Assembly: GCA_944331945.1 (NCBI GenBank)
Contig: CALVJC010000020.1
Coordinates: 1 to 7,848 of the forward strand
Direction: 5' to 3'
From: an uncultured Bacilli bacterium
GTDB taxonomy: Bacteria; Bacillota_I; Bacilli_A; RF39; UBA660
DNA length: 7,848 nt
Position 1 is the stretch's first letter. Each line of letters opens with the position of its first letter. A program made the position numbers and the translations under genes. Of the stretch, positions 1 through 6,166 are shown piece after piece. The notes beneath the pieces are model-generated. The model saw only the letters and a list, made by a program, of their open reading frames with translations. It searched no databases and was not told the origin of the DNA.

Positions 1-162
1 TTACGCTTTGGATTCTTTAATCGACATCCCTTCCCGACAAAAGATATTGCCGAATTATTTCAAGTAGAACCAGAAGAAGTGATGGAACTTAGTAAACAAT
101 GTCTTATTCATTGTAAAGATAAATTAAAGGAAAAACCAAAAGTCAAACAAAAAAAGATCTAA
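1..162 (+). CDS. 3' end of a sigma-70 region 4-like helix-turn-helix protein (5' truncated by window)
   Basis: Frame 1 is open from the first base to a TAA at 160-162, giving 53 residues. The start lies outside the window. The fragment begins LRFGFF, continues with TKDIAELFQVEPEEVMELSK, and ends in a Lys-rich tail (KEKPKVKQKKI). The pattern L-R-x-G, then T-x-x-(D/E)-I-A-x-x-F-x-V-x-x-E-x-V, then a Leu-rich helix is that of sigma-70 region 4.2, which binds the -35 promoter element through a helix-turn-helix. The match is divergent: the recognition helix and the usual Arg-rich ALRKLR end are poorly kept. It could therefore be an alternative sigma factor, a sigma-like regulator or another HTH protein. 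It converges on infB and shares its terminator. The HTH reading is fairly safe; the sigma-factor identity is inferred. Confidence 0.6.
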   Translation, partial: LRFGFFNRHPFPTKDIAELFQVEPEEVMELSKQCLIHCKDKLKEKPKVKQKKI

Positions 163-179
163 ATTATTTTAGGTCTTTT
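152..179. terminator. Bidirectional intrinsic terminator covering both stop codons of the sigma-like gene and infB
   Basis: A 12-bp inverted repeat (152-163 with 168-179) encloses a 4-base loop, TTAT. On the + strand the stem has one G-U pair and is followed by TTTTA. On the - strand the same position is a C-A mismatch, but a run of seven T follows (positions 155-149), a better U-tract. Both flanking stop codons (160-162 on +, 178-180 on -) lie in or touch the stem, so the two convergent genes end in the same hairpin. Confidence 0.75.
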
Positions 180-2310
180 ATCGTTCAATTTCTACTAATT
201 CATATCCTTCGATGATATCATTTTCTTTGTAGTCTTGGAAGTTTTCTAATGTTAGACCACAATCCATTCCTTTGGTTACTTCTTTGACTTGATCTTTTTC
301 ATGTTGTAAGCTTTTGATCGTTCCATTATAAATCACAATGCCATCGCGAATTAATCTGGCTTTACTGTTTAGTTTTACGACACCATTTGTCACATGACAA
401 CCAGCAATCATACCAATTTTTGAGAATTTGAAAAGTTGACGAATTTCAAGGCTTCCAGTTACTTTCTCTTCATAAATTGGTTCTAACATTCCTTTCATCG
501 CTTGTTCCATGTCTTCTACAAGTTTGTAGATAATATCATAGGTCCGAATTTCTACCCCGTGTTCTTTGGCACTGTCCATTACTTTATTGTTTCCTCTGAC
601 ATTAAAGCCAATGATGATAGCATTCGAAGCTTTCGCTAAGACGACATCGCTTTCCGTAATTGCTCCAACACCACCTCGAATAACATTGATTTTTACTCCT
701 TCAACGTCAATTTTTTCTAAGGATTTTTTAACGGCTTCTAAAGAACCATTGACATCGGTTTTTAAAACTACATTAATTTCTTTTAGGCCTTCATGAATTT
801 GGCCAAAGAGATCTTCTAAAGTCATACCAGTACGATTCGTATCTTGTTCTTTGGCTCTTAAGGCTCTTTCTTCGGCAATACTTTTCGCTTGTTTTTCGGT
901 TTCAAAAGCCATGAATTTATCTCCTGCTGCCGGAAGATCTGATAGTCCAGTAATTTCTACGGGCATAGATGGAGTTGCTTCGACAATATTTTGCCCTAAA
1001 TCATTTTTTAAGGTTCTGACTTTACCATAAGTTGTACCAGCTACAATAGGATCTCCTAAACGAAGGGTTCCATTTTGAATTAAAAGGGTTACCACACTTC
1101 CCACGTGTTTATCCATTTGACTCTCTAAAACGGCTCCTGTGGCATAACGAGAAGGGTTGGCTTTTAACTCTAACATTTCTGCTACTAATAAAATGTTTTC
1201 TAATAACTCTTGCACTCCTTCACCAGTTACAGCTGAAATACGGTTCACAAGGGTATCTCCACCCCACTCTTCGGGTGTTAAACCAGCTTCCGCTAACCCG
1301 GTTAAGACTTTTTCTACATTGGCCTCTGGTTTATCAATTTTATTAATGGCTACAATGATAGGAACTCCTGCTGCTTTGGCATGATCGATGGCCTCTTTGG
1401 TTTGAGGCATCACGCCATCATCTGCTGCCACAATAATAATGACGATATCAGTGACCGATGCGCCACGAGCCCGCATTTCCGTAAAAGCCGCATGTCCTGG
1501 CGTGTCAATAAAAGTGATATTTTTTCCCTTGCATTTTACTTGGTAAGCCCCAATCGCTTGCGTAATACCACCCGCTTCGCCACTGGCGACACTACTTTTT
1601 CTTAAATAATCTAAGAGTGTTGTTTTTCCATGGTCAACATGTCCCATGATCGTTACAACTGGGGGACGTTCTTTTAAATCTTCCGCCTTATCTTCAATTT
1701 CATAGTTTTCAAAATTAGAAATGTCCGCAGTCTCTTCTCTTTTGACTGTCTTTTCATAATCCAAAGCTAATATTTCGACATCTTCAAACCGCAAGGCTTG
1801 ATTCACATTAGCCATAATGCCTAAGCCCATTAATTTTTTGATAATTTCCCCTGTTGACACATGAAGAGCATCAGCAAGATCTCCTACCGTCATAGATTCT
1901 TTATAAAGAAGAACATTTTCATTTTGGGCTTGCTCATTACTTTGTAATTTTTCTCGATGTTTATAAATCTTCTTACGCGCTTCTTTAAAACTATTTTTAT
2001 CCGATGGACGATTGTTTTTACTTTTCACCCTTACATTTTTCGTTTCATGATCAAGATTCAAATGAGAATCATAAGCAATCTGCTCTGCTTTTTCCGAAAG
2101 AGCAAAGTCTTGTTCTAATTCATTCTCCTCTTCTTCTATTTCGTCTTTGACATAGTCTTCTTCATCTTGTAAGGAATTATCGAGTAAAATAATTTCATCA
2201 TCCGATAAGATACGATCCAAATCATCATAATTTAAAGCTAGACGCTCCATATGTTTGATGATTTCTTCCACACTCCGATTCGTATCACTTGCGTATTCCT
2301 TAATATTCAT
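178..2310 (-). CDS. infB: Translation initiation factor IF-2
   Basis: This 710-residue GTPase brings initiator fMet-tRNA to the 30S subunit and promotes 50S joining. The N-terminal 45 residues resemble an IF2_N subdomain. A charged, acidic linker follows (about 48-130), then a second, clearer IF2_N module at about 139-187. The G domain has all five motifs: G1 GHVDHGKT (223-230), G2 GGITQ (247-251), G3 DTPGH (269-273), G4 NKID (323-326) and G5 SAVTGEG (359-365). The C-terminal tRNA-binding domain ends with a family-typical segment (GMIAGCHVTNG, then CGLTLENF and DIIEGYELVE). Length suits a Gram-positive IF-2. The ATG at 2310 is preceded by a strong GAGGTGAT ribosome site. The gene lies 15 bp after rnpM and is the last in the operon; the usual ylxQ before it and rbfA after it are missing. 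Confidence 0.98.
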   Translation of the reverse strand: MNIKEYASDTNRSVEEIIKHMERLALNYDDLDRILSDDEIILLDNSLQDEEDYVKDEIEEEENELEQDFALSEKAEQIAYDSHLNLDHETKNVRVKSKNNRPSDKNSFKEARKKIYKHREKLQSNEQAQNENVLLYKESMTVGDLADALHVSTGEIIKKLMGLGIMANVNQALRFEDVEILALDYEKTVKREETADISNFENYEIEDKAEDLKERPPVVTIMGHVDHGKTTLLDYLRKSSVASGEAGGITQAIGAYQVKCKGKNITFIDTPGHAAFTEMRARGASVTDIVIIIVAADDGVMPQTKEAIDHAKAAGVPIIVAINKIDKPEANVEKVLTGLAEAGLTPEEWGGDTLVNRISAVTGEGVQELLENILLVAEMLELKANPSRYATGAVLESQMDKHVGSVVTLLIQNGTLRLGDPIVAGTTYGKVRTLKNDLGQNIVEATPSMPVEITGLSDLPAAGDKFMAFETEKQAKSIAEERALRAKEQDTNRTGMTLEDLFGQIHEGLKEINVVLKTDVNGSLEAVKKSLEKIDVEGVKINVIRGGVGAITESDVVLAKASNAIIIGFNVRGNNKVMDSAKEHGVEIRTYDIIYKLVEDMEQAMKGMLEPIYEEKVTGSLEIRQLFKFSKIGMIAGCHVTNGVVKLNSKARLIRDGIVIYNGTIKSLQHEKDQVKEVTKGMDCGLTLENFQDYKENDIIEGYELVEIER

Positions 2311-2325
2311 AACATCACCTCTTTC

Positions 2326-2589
2326 TTATTTTTTTAGGATGTTTTCAATCTCCTCATAAACTGCATCCGGAATCGTACATTCTAGTTTTCTTCCTAGACT
2401 ATTTTTTTTCTTTGCTAATTCTAATATGGCTATATCTTTTTTAATATATGCACCATGACCGTTTCTTTTTCCAGTTTCATCCACTACAACGTCACCTTCT
2501 TTGGTTTTGACGATGCGAAGCATTTCTCTTTTATCTAATTTTTCGCCACTGACAACGCAAGTGCGAAGAGGAATTTTTCTTGGTTTCAT
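2326..2589 (-). CDS. rnpM: RnpM (YlxR family, DUF448) RNase P modulator
   Basis: This small basic protein of 87 residues has the YlxR/DUF448 hallmarks: the N-terminal PRKIPLRTCVVSGE block (3-16), a strand pair around EGDVVVDETGKRNG (31-44), and GHGAYI (44-49), where most members have GRGAY. A Lys-rich helix and the LGRKLE segment (65-70) follow. YlxR of Bacillus subtilis has been renamed RnpM because it binds the RNase P RNA and modulates its activity; that role is taken from the family, not seen here. The gene sits between nusA (11-bp gap carrying a GAGG ribosome site) and infB (15-bp gap), its standard place. The R-to-H change in GRGAY is the only oddity. Confidence 0.93.
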   Translation of the reverse strand: MKPRKIPLRTCVVSGEKLDKREMLRIVKTKEGDVVVDETGKRNGHGAYIKKDIAILELAKKKNSLGRKLECTIPDAVYEEIENILKK

Positions 2590-2600
2590 GTTTTCCTCAA

Positions 2601-3800
2601 TTATTCTGATTTGATATTGATGCCAGCTTGTTGGGCTTGAGCCGTTGTTTTAATATCAATTTTATAACGGGTAAGACGACTGGCAAGGCGGGCATTCAAA
2701 CCTTTTTTTCCAATTGCTAAAGAGAAATTATCGCCATCGGCAATGACAAGGGCTTCTTGTTTCTTCGGATCCGTAATCGCTACGGTTAGTTCTTTGGCTG
2801 GAGAAAGGGCATTGGCAATAAAGACAGCCGGATCGCTATCATAACGAACGACATCAATTTTTTCACCATGTAATTCTTCAATGATGCGGGCAATTCGACT
2901 ACCACGTTCTCCAATACAAGCACCGATTGGATCGACTTTTGGATTTTCGGAATAAACGGCTACTTTGCTACGGTTTCCAGGATCTCTTGCAACACTGTAT
3001 AGTAACACAGTACCATCCGATAGTTCTGGAATTTCGAGTTCAAAAAGACGTTTTACAAAACCATAATGGGTTCTGCTTAAAAGAATTAACAAATTACGAC
3101 CATTGTTATCTACTTTGGTAACATAAACTTTAATCTGACTTCCCATTTCAATTTTTTCACCAGGAATAATATCTTTTTTTGGAAGAATTCCATTGGTTCT
3201 ACCAAGATCAATATAATAATTGTCGGTATCTTCTAAGGCTACGGTACCGACTAATAATTCATCTTGTTTGTCGCCAAACTCTTCCATAATACTATTCCGT
3301 TCTGCTTCTCTTATTTTTTGAACTACAACTTGTTTGGCTGTTGACGCAGCGACACGCCCAAAATCATGAGGGGTTACTTCAGTATCAATGGTATCTCCAA
3401 GGTTTAGGCTTTTGTTTATTTTTCTAGCATCACTAAGTTTAATTTCACATTCTGGATTAAAGAAACTGATTTTTTCTTTTTCTGCTTCTTCCTCTCCTTC
3501 TGTTTCTTCGGTTGTCTTTTCTTCTTCTTCCTCATCTTCATCCGTATAGTGTTCGAATAAATAATCTTCATACTCTTCTTTGGTCATTTTATCATCTTCT
3601 ACTACCGTAAGATAAGAATAGACTTTAATTTCTCCTGTTTCTTCGTTGATCAAAACTTTTACATTGTTATTTTTCGTATTGTAGTTTTTCTTATAAGCAG
3701 AAGTTAAGGCTTGTTGCATGGCATCATAGACAACTTGTTTATCAATATTTTTTTCTTTCACAATGTTATCTACCGCTTTTAAAAATTCTTTATTGTTCAC
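2601..3800 (-). CDS. nusA: Transcription termination/antitermination factor NusA
   Basis: NusA binds RNA polymerase and nascent RNA and modulates pausing and intrinsic termination. The 399 residues contain the RNA polymerase-binding N-terminal domain (1 to about 175, with VTPHDFGRVAASTAKQVV at 142-159), an S1 domain (about 182-243, with DLGRTNGILP), KH1 (about 280-345, GACIGERGSRI at 293-303) and KH2 (about 350-399, SLAIGKKGLNARLASRLT at 360-377). It stops after KH2, as Bacillota NusA does, without the acidic repeats of Escherichia coli. The N-terminal domain carries an acidic insertion (about 68-110). The linker motif reads SRTHYG instead of the common SRTHPG. The start is GTG at 3800, chosen because an AAGGAG ribosome site lies 7 bases upstream and the next Met is residue 28. 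The gene overlaps rimP by 11 bp. Confidence 0.97.
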   Translation of the reverse strand: MNNKEFLKAVDNIVKEKNIDKQVVYDAMQQALTSAYKKNYNTKNNNVKVLINEETGEIKVYSYLTVVEDDKMTKEEYEDYLFEHYTDEDEEEEEKTTEETEGEEEAEKEKISFFNPECEIKLSDARKINKSLNLGDTIDTEVTPHDFGRVAASTAKQVVVQKIREAERNSIMEEFGDKQDELLVGTVALEDTDNYYIDLGRTNGILPKKDIIPGEKIEMGSQIKVYVTKVDNNGRNLLILLSRTHYGFVKRLFELEIPELSDGTVLLYSVARDPGNRSKVAVYSENPKVDPIGACIGERGSRIARIIEELHGEKIDVVRYDSDPAVFIANALSPAKELTVAITDPKKQEALVIADGDNFSLAIGKKGLNARLASRLTRYKIDIKTTAQAQQAGINIKSE

Positions 3801-4050
3801 TTTGGTTCTCTCCTTTTTCTTTGGAATGGATATCTAAGACATCAATATCATTGGCATACCCTTTTTCATCCATTAAGGGATTGATAAGTTTGGTTGCTGC
3901 CGTAATCCGTTCGACATCGATGATATCTTTACTATCTAGTTCAATATTTAAGCTTTTAATTCCCTCTTCTTCACTATAATAGACATCACTAACAAACATA
4001 TCTAAATCTTTCAGAGGTTCTTGTAATAACTCTTCAATCTTCTCTTTCAT
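3790..4050 (-). CDS. rimP: RimP-like ribosome maturation factor, N-terminal domain only
   Basis: The 86-residue product is placed by position (first gene before nusA) and by fit to the RimP N-terminal alpha/beta domain. It has a leading helix, a strand LDMFVSDVYYSEEEG (16-30), a strand LNIELDS (34-40), a helix DVERITAATKLINPLMDE (45-62), and DIDVLDIHS (68-76) where family members have an LEVSSPG-like strand. RimP binds free 30S subunits and helps their maturation. Typical RimP has about 150 residues with a C-terminal SH3-like domain; here the protein ends right after domain 1. There is no room for more, because nusA starts inside its end. The ATG at 4050 has a strong AAGGAGGAG ribosome site four bases away. 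Sequence similarity alone is modest, so context carries much of the call. Confidence 0.8.
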   Translation of the reverse strand: MKEKIEELLQEPLKDLDMFVSDVYYSEEEGIKSLNIELDSKDIIDVERITAATKLINPLMDEKGYANDIDVLDIHSKEKGENQSEQ

Positions 4051-4093
4051 AACTCCTCCTTTTTTTCGAAAAGAAAGAGTGGGATTTTTTCAT
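4034..4093 (-). other. Possible 19-codon leader ORF overlapping the rimP start
   Basis: An ATG lies in the loop of the leader hairpin, five bases after an AGGAG-like ribosome site in the left arm. It opens a frame encoding MKKSHSFFSKKRRSYERED and ends in TGA inside rimP, out of frame with it. Translation would unfold the hairpin and run across the rimP ribosome site, so it could couple or compete with rimP initiation. It may equally be a chance ATG; there is no conservation evidence. Confidence 0.2.
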
Positions 4094-4108
4094 TCCCACT
4101 CCTTTCTT
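4071..4108 (-). terminator. Hairpin at the 5' end of the rimP-nusA-infB transcript; thyA terminator and possible attenuator
   Basis: On the - strand, AAGAAAG-G-AGTGGGA (4108-4094) pairs with TCCCACT-CTTTCTT (4084-4071): 14 base pairs with one bulged G and a 9-base loop. A U-rich stretch (CTTTCTTTTCG) continues from the right arm, so it can work as an intrinsic terminator for thyA. The consensus promoter just upstream should start transcription at about 4109, so the same hairpin would also form the very 5' end of the operon's own mRNA. It ends 20 bases before the rimP start codon. Roles as terminator, attenuator or mRNA stabiliser cannot be told apart from sequence alone. Confidence 0.65.
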
Positions 4109-4115
4109 GATACCC

Positions 4116-4144
4116 ATTATACACAGTTTTCGCTGATTTGTCAA
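4116..4144 (-). promoter_or_regulatory. Full-consensus sigma-A promoter of the rimP-nusA-rnpM-infB operon
   Basis: On the - strand the -35 box TTGACA (4144-4139) and the -10 box TATAAT (4121-4116) are both perfect matches to the housekeeping consensus, separated by the optimal 17 bp. Transcription should start near 4109. The promoter sits immediately after the thyA stop codon (4151), so the operon need not depend on readthrough from thyA. Confidence 0.88.
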
Positions 4145-4150
4145 AATTTT

Positions 4151-5329
4151 TTATTGCGCAATCGGAAAATCAATTTTTCCCATATGTTTATAACTTTTGA
4201 CTTTAGAGTGTTTTAATTCTCTTGAATTGTCAAAAGCAAAGAAGTCTTTTACATTTTCATCTAACCATAAATATGGTTTTTCCTTACTTTCTACAATATC
4301 AATAATTTTATGATCCAATTGACAATCTTTGATATATTGCGTTTGTTTTAGACTCGGTACTTTATCAAGAGCATCCATAAATACGTATAAAGATTTTTTG
4401 TAATCTTCGAATTCAGATAAATGTTCTTTGTACTTGGTTAATAATTCTCGATATCTTTTATAACGATGAATTTGTTCTTTGATACCATCGATTTGATTCA
4501 CATAAATATGAGCATCTTTAATAGAATAATTGATTTTTCCTGCTTCTAGATCGGTTGCTTGCGCAATCATTTTTAATAATGTTGCATATTGGGTTACATT
4601 AAAAGGTAAGCCTAAAGGAACATCACAACTTCTTTGATGAACCGATAAGTTTAACGTGTCACCCGTAACATCCCATTCGGTAGACCAAACACAAGAAGGA
4701 AGAACGGCGGTTCGTAAGAATTCATCTTGCCATAAACTTTTTACCATGCGACGATCGCTTTGATTGTTTTTCAAGGTTTCGATTAGATTTTGTGTATGTT
4801 GATAGCGATCCGTAATAAAGCCATAAGCCGTTCCAATGGTATATGCATATTCTTTTCCATAATATTTGGCAGCTTTAATATTTTTCCCCTCAATCAGACT
4901 TTTTGCTGTTAAAATTTGGCCATCATCAGCATACTTTGGACTTAGTTTACCATTAGGATTGTTTACAGGAACACTAAGGGGATCGAGTACTATGACTTCT
5001 TTATCCTTATCATAATCCTTTGTAACTGGTTCATAAATACGGTAGATTCCATCTTCATCCACCATCCATTCATCCCAGATAGGAACCCCTCTTTTGTGTA
5101 ATTCCCGCACATCATTCGATTGCATTTGCCAAATCCATAACATTTCAATGATAGCATTCTTATAAAAGGTTTGCTTCGTCTGTAAAATAGGAAATTCTTC
5201 TCTTAAATCAAATTCAAAATTATAACTAGGAATTTTTAAAGTATTAATACCCGTTCTATTCTCTACTTCTACCCCTTTTGTTAGTATTTCTTCTGTTAAA
5301 GAAATATAGTCTCGATCAAATTTACTCAT
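4151..5329 (-). CDS. thyA: Thymidylate synthase ThyA, enlarged form
   Basis: ThyA methylates dUMP to dTMP using methylenetetrahydrofolate. The core is intact: phosphate-binding RTG (25-27), Glu62 in IEMLW, the partner-subunit arginine pair R193-R194, catalytic Cys213 in LPSCVWSTEW, QRSCD (232-236), LPFNVTQYA (241-249) and DAHIY (272-276). At 392 residues it is well above the usual 264-316. One extra segment lies in the small domain (about 95-155), where Lactobacillus casei ThyA also has an insertion. A second, Lys/Tyr/Glu-rich helical segment (about 290-350) lies between the KEQI helix and the LWLDENVKDFFAF strand region. The protein ends PIAQ, whereas the family almost always ends PxAV and the terminal Val closes the active site. 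The ATG at 5329 has an AAGGAGG ribosome site. No folate gene is adjacent. Confidence 0.95.
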   Translation of the reverse strand: MSKFDRDYISLTEEILTKGVEVENRTGINTLKIPSYNFEFDLREEFPILQTKQTFYKNAIIEMLWIWQMQSNDVRELHKRGVPIWDEWMVDEDGIYRIYEPVTKDYDKDKEVIVLDPLSVPVNNPNGKLSPKYADDGQILTAKSLIEGKNIKAAKYYGKEYAYTIGTAYGFITDRYQHTQNLIETLKNNQSDRRMVKSLWQDEFLRTAVLPSCVWSTEWDVTGDTLNLSVHQRSCDVPLGLPFNVTQYATLLKMIAQATDLEAGKINYSIKDAHIYVNQIDGIKEQIHRYKRYRELLTKYKEHLSEFEDYKKSLYVFMDALDKVPSLKQTQYIKDCQLDHKIIDIVESKEKPYLWLDENVKDFFAFDNSRELKHSKVKSYKHMGKIDFPIAQ

Positions 5330-5367
5330 TCTTACCCTCCTTAAAAATCCCTTCTATTCTTTCTTAC

Positions 5368-5396
5368 AGAATATCAAACGGAAAGAAAAAATGCAA
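5368..5396 (-). promoter_or_regulatory. Probable thyA promoter with extended -10
   Basis: On the - strand, TTGCAT (5396-5391) stands 17 bp before TATTCT (5373-5368), which is preceded by TGA, giving an extended -10 (TGN-TATTCT). The -35 is weak (first three bases match) and the -10 matches four of six. The predicted start near 5361 leaves a leader of about 32 bases that includes the AAGGAGG ribosome site. Confidence 0.5.
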
Positions 5397-5424
5397 TAAA
5401 AGGATACTATTTTTTAAGTATTCA

Positions 5425-5433
5425 TGGTAAGAT
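5425..5433 (+). promoter_or_regulatory. Weak candidate extended -10 for the CPBP protease gene
   Basis: TGG-TAAGAT has the extended -10 form (TGN-TANNNT), but no good -35 lies at the proper distance. The start it predicts (about 5440) would fall within the ribosome binding site. It is listed because the 119-bp divergent gap must contain some promoter for this gene and nothing better is visible. Confidence 0.25.
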
Positions 5434-5448
5434 GATAGAGGTGATGTT

Positions 5449-6129
5449 ATGAAGAAAGAAAGAATATTAGAAATTGCCAAAGCAATTCTAGTCGTTGTGT
5501 TATTTTATGCTTCGAGTTATTTGCAATATTTAGCAGTATTTCTCTTCCGGATGGATCTTAATCATATTACAATGGCAGATCAAGTCATTGCTAGTACCTT
5601 TTCGGATGTTATTTTAGTCCTTCTGTTATTCTTGATTTATCGAAAAGAGCTAATACGAGAGTTTAAAAAGTTTAAAACCAATTTTCGGGAATGCTTTGAT
5701 ACCGGTTTGAAATATTGGTTTATTGGACTGATTATTATGATGGTATCTAATGTCTTGATTGCTCGCTTTACACCATTACAAAACTCTGCTAATGAGACTT
5801 CTGTTCAAATGATGATTGGGGCTTCGCCTTTATTAATGTTTATTACCGCTGGAATACTAGCTCCTATTATTGAAGAGATTACCTTCCGAAAAGCATTTCG
5901 AGGAATCTTCAAAAACAAATGGGTTTTCTGCTTTATTTCTGGTTTTATCTTTGGACTACTTCATGTAATAGGAAATGCAGCCACACCTTATGAATTCTTA
6001 TATATTATTCCATATGGAAGTTTAGGATTCTTCTTTGCTTATTCTTATGAGAAAACCGATACCGTCTTTACTCCAATGATGATGCATGCTATTCATAATA
6101 GTGCTTTGATTTTATTATCGATATTATAA
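5449..6129 (+). CDS. CPBP family intramembrane metalloprotease (Abi/CAAX-type)
   Basis: This is a 226-residue multi-pass membrane protein with hydrophobic segments at about 10-33, 46-64, 90-106, 126-142, 157-174, 183-199 and 207-226. The three CPBP catalytic motifs are present in order: EEITFR (E142, E143, R147), FGLLH (F168 to H172) and HAIHN (H213 to N217). These match the glutamate, histidine and asparagine pattern of the Rce1-like glutamate protease fold. Bacterial members are linked to processing of prenylated or other membrane substrates, bacteriocin self-immunity and surface-protein handling; the substrate here cannot be told. The ATG at 5449 follows an AGAGGTGAT ribosome site. The gene is divergent from thyA and convergent with the surface-protein gene, so it is probably transcribed alone. 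Confidence 0.93.
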   Translation: MKKERILEIAKAILVVVLFYASSYLQYLAVFLFRMDLNHITMADQVIASTFSDVILVLLLFLIYRKELIREFKKFKTNFRECFDTGLKYWFIGLIIMMVSNVLIARFTPLQNSANETSVQMMIGASPLLMFITAGILAPIIEEITFRKAFRGIFKNKWVFCFISGFIFGLLHVIGNAATPYEFLYIIPYGSLGFFFAYSYEKTDTVFTPMMMHAIHNSALILLSIL

Positions 6130-6166
6130 AACGTAACTTTTGAAAAGCTACGTTTTTTCTTTTTTA
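6128..6166. terminator. Bidirectional terminator between the CPBP gene and the surface-protein gene
   Basis: AAAACGTA (6128-6135) pairs with TACGTTTT (6149-6156). After one mismatch, an inner CTT/AAG pairing closes a 5-base loop. The + strand stem runs into TTTTTTCTTTTTT, a strong U-tract for the CPBP gene, whose stop codon overlaps the left arm. On the - strand the hairpin is followed by TTTTATAAT and can serve the surface-protein gene, whose stop at 6164-6166 lies at the edge of this element. Confidence 0.85.

Noticed and set aside
566..796. Open frame of 76 codons on the + strand opposite infB
   Set aside because: It lies wholly antisense to the conserved C-terminal half of IF-2, with no ribosome site or recognisable motif.
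1157..1605. Two open frames of about 75 codons on the + strand opposite the IF-2 G domain
   Set aside because: They are antisense shadows of highly conserved GTPase coding sequence and have no family resemblance.
2306..2322. A 17-base sequence (AGAGGTGATGTTATGAA) shared by the infB start and the CPBP gene start (5437-5453)
   Set aside because: It is an extended ribosome binding site plus start codon; most of the identity is explained by pairing to the 16S rRNA 3' end, so it is not treated as a regulatory repeat.
2927..3121. Open frame of 64 codons on the + strand opposite nusA
   Set aside because: It is antisense to the S1/KH1 region, with no ribosome site and a nonsense-like composition.
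3790..4050. A frameshift cutting rimP short
   Set aside because: The following DNA is fully occupied by the nusA start, which overlaps the rimP end by 11 bp and has its own ribosome site, so no lost C-terminal domain is hidden in another frame.
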